Assembly (NCBI GenBank): GCA_019236925.1
Contig: JAFAID010000106.1
Span: 1 to 42,873 of the forward strand
DNA from: Mycobacterium sp.
Lineage (GTDB): Bacteria; Actinomycetota; Actinomycetes; Mycobacteriales; Mycobacteriaceae
Reading direction: 5' to 3'
DNA length: 42,873 bases
The position numbers were made by a program, and so were the translations under genes. Shown here in pieces: positions 39,750-42,873 of this stretch. Numbering within the stretch: position 1 is the stretch's first letter; the number at the start of each line of letters is the position of its first letter. The notes beneath the pieces are model-generated. The model was given only the letters and a program-made list of their open reading frames with translations, was not told the DNA's origin and searched no databases.

Positions 39750-40427
39750 TTAGAACACGGCCGCGGGCTTGTCGGACGGGGCGAGCACGCCGCGCCGAAC
39801 CAGTTCGGTCACCATGACCTCCGCCATCAGTTCAGCGCAGCCGCTGCATGCAGCCCGGGCGCCGTCGGGGTCGCGCCGCAGGATTGCCGCTGTCTCGTCT
39901 TCGTAGAGCGGCAGCATCTCGTCGACGATGTTGGGGTAGCTCAGCAGGAACGCGCGGGGGATAAGTCCTTGCGAGGCGCGGATCGCCGCATGCAGTCGCG
40001 GCCCGGCGTACTCGTCGTTGATCGTGTGCCGGTAGTCACGAGCGGCCCGATGGAAGGTGCGCGCCTCCTTCGAGCCGCGCAACGTGCGCATGACGGCTTC
40101 GAGCCGACCCAGAACGCGCGGGGTCGGGTTGGCGGCGGCACGTGCCGAGGCGATGCCGTTGAGCATGCCGTGCAGCTCGAAATGCTCGGAGATGGTGTCC
40201 GCGTCGAATCGCGAGACGAATGCGCCCCGGTGGTATCGAGTGGACAGCAACCCGTCGTGTTCCAGCTGCACGACGGCTTCTTGGATGGGGACCCGGCTGA
40301 TGCCTAATTCCCGGGCGATTTCGTTGCGATCCACCCGGTCGCCGGTGCGCAGCTTGCCGGTCAGTACCTGGTTGAGAATGTAAGCAACGACCTGGTCCTT
40401 TTCTTTGGCCCCATATGTCTTCGGCAT
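39750..40427 (-). CDS. GntR family (FadR/FCD-type) transcriptional regulator (Rv0043c type)
   Basis: 225-aa regulator with an N-terminal winged helix ([48 protein letters not shown]; about 10-68) and a C-terminal helical FCD-like ligand domain containing the metal-site histidines expected for the group (for example [14 protein letters not shown]). The ATG at 40427 gives [12 protein letters not shown]; upstream frame extension is not family-like. It is positioned to regulate the amino acid transporter downstream. Confidence 0.92.
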   Translation of the reverse strand: MPKTYGAKEKDQVVAYILNQVLTGKLRTGDRVDRNEIARELGISRVPIQEAVVQLEHDGLLSTRYHRGAFVSRFDADTISEHFELHGMLNGIASARAAANPTPRVLGRLEAVMRTLRGSKEARTFHRAARDYRHTINDEYAGPRLHAAIRASQGLIPRAFLLSYPNIVDEMLPLYEDETAAILRRDPDGARAACSGCAELMAEVMVTELVRRGVLAPSDKPAAVF

Positions 40428-40516
40428 GTTTGTTCTCAGGCCTTTCGACCGCCCCGCGAATCCGCGCCCCACGAATCCGCGGGAAAGTTTCTCATGCCGG
40501 CGGCAGCGACTTGGGC

Positions 40517-41308
40517 TTAACGGCGATCACGCCAGCGGCACAACGTCTCCGCGCCGGTCAGGTCGTAGTCCGGGCCGGTGGAGCCGATGGTCAGCAGGCC
40601 AACACCGAGGTCGGTCAGCGCCTCCGCCTCCGCGATCAACCGGTCGGCACCCGCGGACCCGGTCTCGCCGCCCACCGCGGCCGACCGTTCGATGTCGGCC
40701 GGATCGCGCCCGACGGCGCTGCAGTGGTCGCCCAACACCGCCGACTTGCCGGGATAGGCCGCGGCGTCGGTGAAGCTGTGCCAGATGTCGGCATGCTCGG
40801 CGACCAGACGCAAGGTCTTCTTTTCACCGCCGCCGCCGATCAGTATCGGAATGTCACGGGTGGGCGCCGGATTCAGTTTGCCCAGCCGAGACGTGATCCG
40901 CGGCAGGGCGGCGCCGAGGTCATCCAGACGGCTGCCCGCGGTGCCGAACTCGTAGCCGTACTGGCTGTAGTCCTTGCGTTTCCAGCCCGATCCGATCCCC
41001 AACACCAGACGCCCGCCGGAGATGTGGTCGACGGTGCGGGCCATGTCGGCGAGCAGCTCGGGATTGCGGTAGGAGTTGCAGCTGACCAGAGCGCCGATCT
41101 CGATGCGCGATGTCTGCTCGGCCCAGGCGGCGAGCATTGTCCAGCATTCGAAGTGGGCGCCGTCCGGGTCGCCGTACAGCGGAAAGAAGTGGTCCCAGTT
41201 GAACGCGACGTCGACGCCGATGTCCTCGCAGCGGCGGACCGCGTCACGGATGTTCTGGTAGTGCGGGGCATGTTGCGGCTGAAGCTGTACGCCGATACGC
41301 GGGCTCAT
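40517..41308 (-). CDS. LLM-class F420-dependent oxidoreductase (Rv0044c type)
   Basis: 263-aa luciferase-like monooxygenase fold protein, probably using coenzyme F420. Family stretches are [54 protein letters not shown] and [22 protein letters not shown]. The ATG at 41308 ([14 protein letters not shown]) is preferred over a frame opening at 41416, and a TACGTT element lies 6 nt upstream. Substrate unknown. Confidence 0.93.
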   Translation of the reverse strand: MSPRIGVQLQPQHAPHYQNIRDAVRRCEDIGVDVAFNWDHFFPLYGDPDGAHFECWTMLAAWAEQTSRIEIGALVSCNSYRNPELLADMARTVDHISGGRLVLGIGSGWKRKDYSQYGYEFGTAGSRLDDLGAALPRITSRLGKLNPAPTRDIPILIGGGGEKKTLRLVAEHADIWHSFTDAAAYPGKSAVLGDHCSAVGRDPADIERSAAVGGETGSAGADRLIAEAEALTDLGVGLLTIGSTGPDYDLTGAETLCRWRDRR

Positions 41309-41314
41309 GTTCCC

Positions 41315-41320
41315 AACGTA
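41315..41320 (-). promoter_or_regulatory. Leaderless -10 element for the LLM oxidoreductase gene
   Basis: TACGTT on the minus strand, 6 nt before the ATG. A GGGA just before the ATG could alternatively serve as a weak ribosome-binding site. Confidence 0.4.
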
Positions 41321-41368
41321 GGCCGTGGGCTTCAGCCGGGCGACGATGCGGAGCGCGCAGCGCGACGA

Positions 41369-41407
41369 GGTGGGGGTCCCCCCAGCCGCGAAGCGGCTAG
41401 GGGGCGA
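41369..41407 (+). repeat. Dispersed G/C hairpin repeat, copy C (intergenic)
   Basis: GGTGGGGGTCCCCCCAGC, CGCGAAGCG, GCTAGGGGGCGAG. It has the same order of elements as copies A and B, with an extra GCCGCGAAGCGGC stem in the middle. It lies between the hydrolase stop (41423) and the LLM oxidoreductase start (41308), and may act as a terminator or processing site. Confidence 0.55.
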
Positions 41408-41422
41408 GCTCGGCAATCGGAC

Positions 41423-42325
41423 CTAGCCGCCGTCGAGCACTCCGCGCAGGATGTCGATCAGTACGCGGGGTTGGTCGCTTTGCACGGAATGCCCGGAATT
41501 CTCGACGACGTGCACACCGCGGAACGTCTGTGCGCGTTGGCCGAGTTCGGCCGCGTCCTCGTCGCTGACGAAGCCCGAGGTGCCGCCGCGCACCAGCGTG
41601 ATCGGCGCGGACAACCCGTCGACGTCACCCCACAGGCGGTTGAAGTCGGGGAATTTCCGGATGGTGTCATAGCGCCACGTCCAGCTGCCGTTGTCGAGGC
41701 GGTGCGAGTTGTGAAACACGCCGCGGCGCAACGATTTAGGGTCGCGATGCGGTGCCGCCGCGGTGGTCAACTCCAGCATGGCCGCAAAGCTGGGGAATTC
41801 CCGCTCGCCGTGCACCAGCGCCACCGTCCCCAGCTGCTCTTTGGTCATCTCGGAGTGTCGCTGCAAGGCTGACGGGGTGACGTCGACGAGGACGAGTTCA
41901 CGCACCAGGTGCGGCGCGATCGCGCCCAGCCCGATCGCGGTCAGCCCGCCCAGCGACATGCCGACCACCAGATCGGCATGCGGCGCAAGCTCGTTCAGCA
42001 CCGGGGCCACGGCGGCGGCGTTGTGCTGCGGCGAGTAGTCGCCGTCCTCGCGCCACCCCGAATGCCCGTGGCCGGGCAGGTCCACCGCCAACGCCGGTTG
42101 CCCCAAACCGACGATCACGGTGTCCCAGGTGTGCGCGTTCTGCCCGCCGCCGTGCAGGAACACGATCCGCGGTGAGGAGTCGCCCCACCGCAGCGCGCTG
42201 ACGGAACCCGTGTCGATCCGCTGCACGTGCGGCAACGGACCTTCGACACCGGCCTGCTCGGCGTTCTCCTGCAGCAGCGCGAACTCGGACAGGCCAACCA
42301 GTTCGTCGTCGGAAATGTCGGTCAC
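41423..42325 (-). CDS. Alpha/beta hydrolase (Rv0045c type)
   Basis: 300-aa serine hydrolase. The oxyanion HGGG is at 58-61, the nucleophile S124 in GMSLGG, and the catalytic histidine H279 in NSGHSVQSD near the C-terminus. An N-terminal helix precedes the fold. The M. tuberculosis relative is an esterase with unclear natural substrate. The GTG at 42325 has no ribosome-binding site, but a TAGGGT element lies 7 nt upstream. Confidence 0.94.
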   Translation of the reverse strand: MTDISDDELVGLSEFALLQENAEQAGVEGPLPHVQRIDTGSVSALRWGDSSPRIVFLHGGGQNAHTWDTVIVGLGQPALAVDLPGHGHSGWREDGDYSPQHNAAAVAPVLNELAPHADLVVGMSLGGLTAIGLGAIAPHLVRELVLVDVTPSALQRHSEMTKEQLGTVALVHGEREFPSFAAMLELTTAAAPHRDPKSLRRGVFHNSHRLDNGSWTWRYDTIRKFPDFNRLWGDVDGLSAPITLVRGGTSGFVSDEDAAELGQRAQTFRGVHVVENSGHSVQSDQPRVLIDILRGVLDGG

Positions 42326-42332
42326 AGCACTG

Positions 42333-42338
42333 ACCCTA
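42333..42338 (-). promoter_or_regulatory. Leaderless -10 element for the Rv0045c-type hydrolase gene
   Basis: TAGGGT on the minus strand, 7 nt before the GTG. The 182-nt gap to ino1 and the terminator-like hairpin in it support an independent transcript. Confidence 0.5.
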
Positions 42339-42367
42339 AGGCTCAGCCGTCACGTTCGTCATCGCAG

Positions 42368-42395
42368 GCAGGTGGGTGGGTTTTCGCCCGCCTGC
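42368..42395. terminator. Terminator-like hairpin downstream of ino1
   Basis: GCAGGTGGGTG and CGCCCGCCTGC pair over 11 positions (two as G-U wobbles) around a 6-nt loop. It lies about 115 nt after the ino1 stop and 40 nt before the next gene. There is no long U-tract, as is usual in mycobacteria. Confidence 0.45.
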
Positions 42396-42507
42396 GAGCG
42401 ACAAATGCCGCTGCCGTCGACCTGATGTCACCAGGTTGTCGCTATGAGGCGGGCAAATCGGGCCACCCAAACTTGCTGTGCCAGGCGTGACTACAAGGCG
42501 TTCGAAC

Positions 42508-42873
42508 TCAGCCCTCGATGATGAACTCTTCGAGCTGCGCCCGCGCGACGTCGTCGGGCAGCTGCTTCGGCGGGCTCTTCATCAGGTAGGCCGACGCCGG
42601 GACCACCGGCCCACCGATGCCGCGGTCCTTTGCGATCTTGGCGGCGCGGACCGCGTCGATGATGACGCCTGCCGAGTTGGGCGAGTCCCACACCTCGAGC
42701 TTGTACTCCAGGTTCAGTGGCACGTCACCGAAGGCACGGCCTTCCAGGCGGACGTAGGCCCACTTGCGGTCATCGAGCCAGCCGACGTGGTCCGACGGGC
42801 CGATGTGGACGTCTTTGGTCTTGAACTCGCGCTGCAAGTTCGACGTGACGGCCTGGGTCTTGGAGATCTTCTT
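42508..42873 (-). CDS. ino1: Inositol-1-phosphate synthase (5' part beyond window)
   Basis: The C-terminal 121 residues of myo-inositol-3-phosphate synthase, the first step of inositol, phosphatidylinositol and mycothiol synthesis. The frame runs in from the right edge with [14 protein letters not shown] and continues through [40 protein letters not shown] and a C-terminal [12 protein letters not shown]. The substrate-contact stretch around [15 protein letters not shown] is intact. The N-terminal NAD-binding half is not in the window. Confidence 0.96.
   Translation of the reverse strand, partial: KKISKTQAVTSNLQREFKTKDVHIGPSDHVGWLDDRKWAYVRLEGRAFGDVPLNLEYKLEVWDSPNSAGVIIDAVRAAKIAKDRGIGGPVVPASAYLMKSPPKQLPDDVARAQLEEFIIEG

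Noticed and set aside
42490..42515. Possible tRNA T-arm-like GTTCGAACTC near the ino1 stop
   Set aside because: No acceptor, D or anticodon arms surround it, and it overlaps the end of the ino1 reading frame.

Overview
The window is a chromosomal segment from a mycobacterium (high G+C, many GTG/TTG starts), centred on the replication origin. Almost every gene is a recognisable Mycobacterium orthologue: GyrB, Rv0004-type DUF721, RecF, DnaN, DnaA, RpmH, RnpA, YidD, YidC, Jag/KhpB, RsmG, ParA, ParB, CwlM, TrxC, TrxB2, RsmA, SigM, MurJ/Rv3910, Rv3909, MutT4, PcnA, LeuS and Ino1. dnaN and recF are directly adjacent, without the gnd gene that I recall between them in M. smegmatis, so a non-tuberculous, possibly slow-growing species is my guess. 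The species cannot be fixed from the sequence alone.

Layout. 1-6766 (minus strand): the gyrB (cut by the left edge), DUF721, recF, dnaN, dnaA block, with the oriC-type dnaN-dnaA intergenic region at 4739-5263. 6767-7339: divergent control region holding three DnaA boxes. 7340-13742 (plus strand): rpmH-rnpA-yidD-yidC-jag-rsmG-parA-parB and an Rv3916c-type protein, with two perfect parS sites. 13729-25053 (minus strand): mutT4-Rv3909-murJ/pseudokinase-sigM-rsmA-trxB2-trxC-cwlM, combining lipid II flipping, peptidoglycan regulation, an ECF sigma/anti-sigma pair and the thioredoxin system. 25170-27203 (plus): pcnA and a DxDGDGxxD repeat protein. 27204-27590: a junction containing the C-terminal remnant of an MbtK-like acetyltransferase. 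27591-42873: the block related to Rv0036c-Rv0046c (DinB-like protein, MFS, YqgE, Rv0039c-like, Mtc28, LeuS, MarR, GntR, LLM oxidoreductase, alpha/beta hydrolase, Ino1). This block carries extra genes that I do not recall at this place in M. tuberculosis: an SBF-like symporter, an SDR, and a polar amino acid ABC transporter whose binding protein and permease are fused.

Main points for a second look. (1) The origin block is joined to the Rv0036c-Rv0046c block at pcnA, which differs from M. tuberculosis by an oriC-spanning inversion and, as I recall, agrees with M. smegmatis. (2) An MbtK-like gene remnant sits at that junction. (3) About ten genes have a TANNNT -10 element 6-8 nt before the start codon, which predicts leaderless mRNAs. 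(4) A short G/C hairpin repeat occurs at three or four places, two of them inside reading frames. (5) Three 11-bp tandem repeats lie upstream of mtc28. (6) A symmetrical DnaA-box trio lies upstream of dnaA. I found no CRISPR array, prophage, insertion sequence, tRNA or rRNA, and no clearly new multi-gene system.
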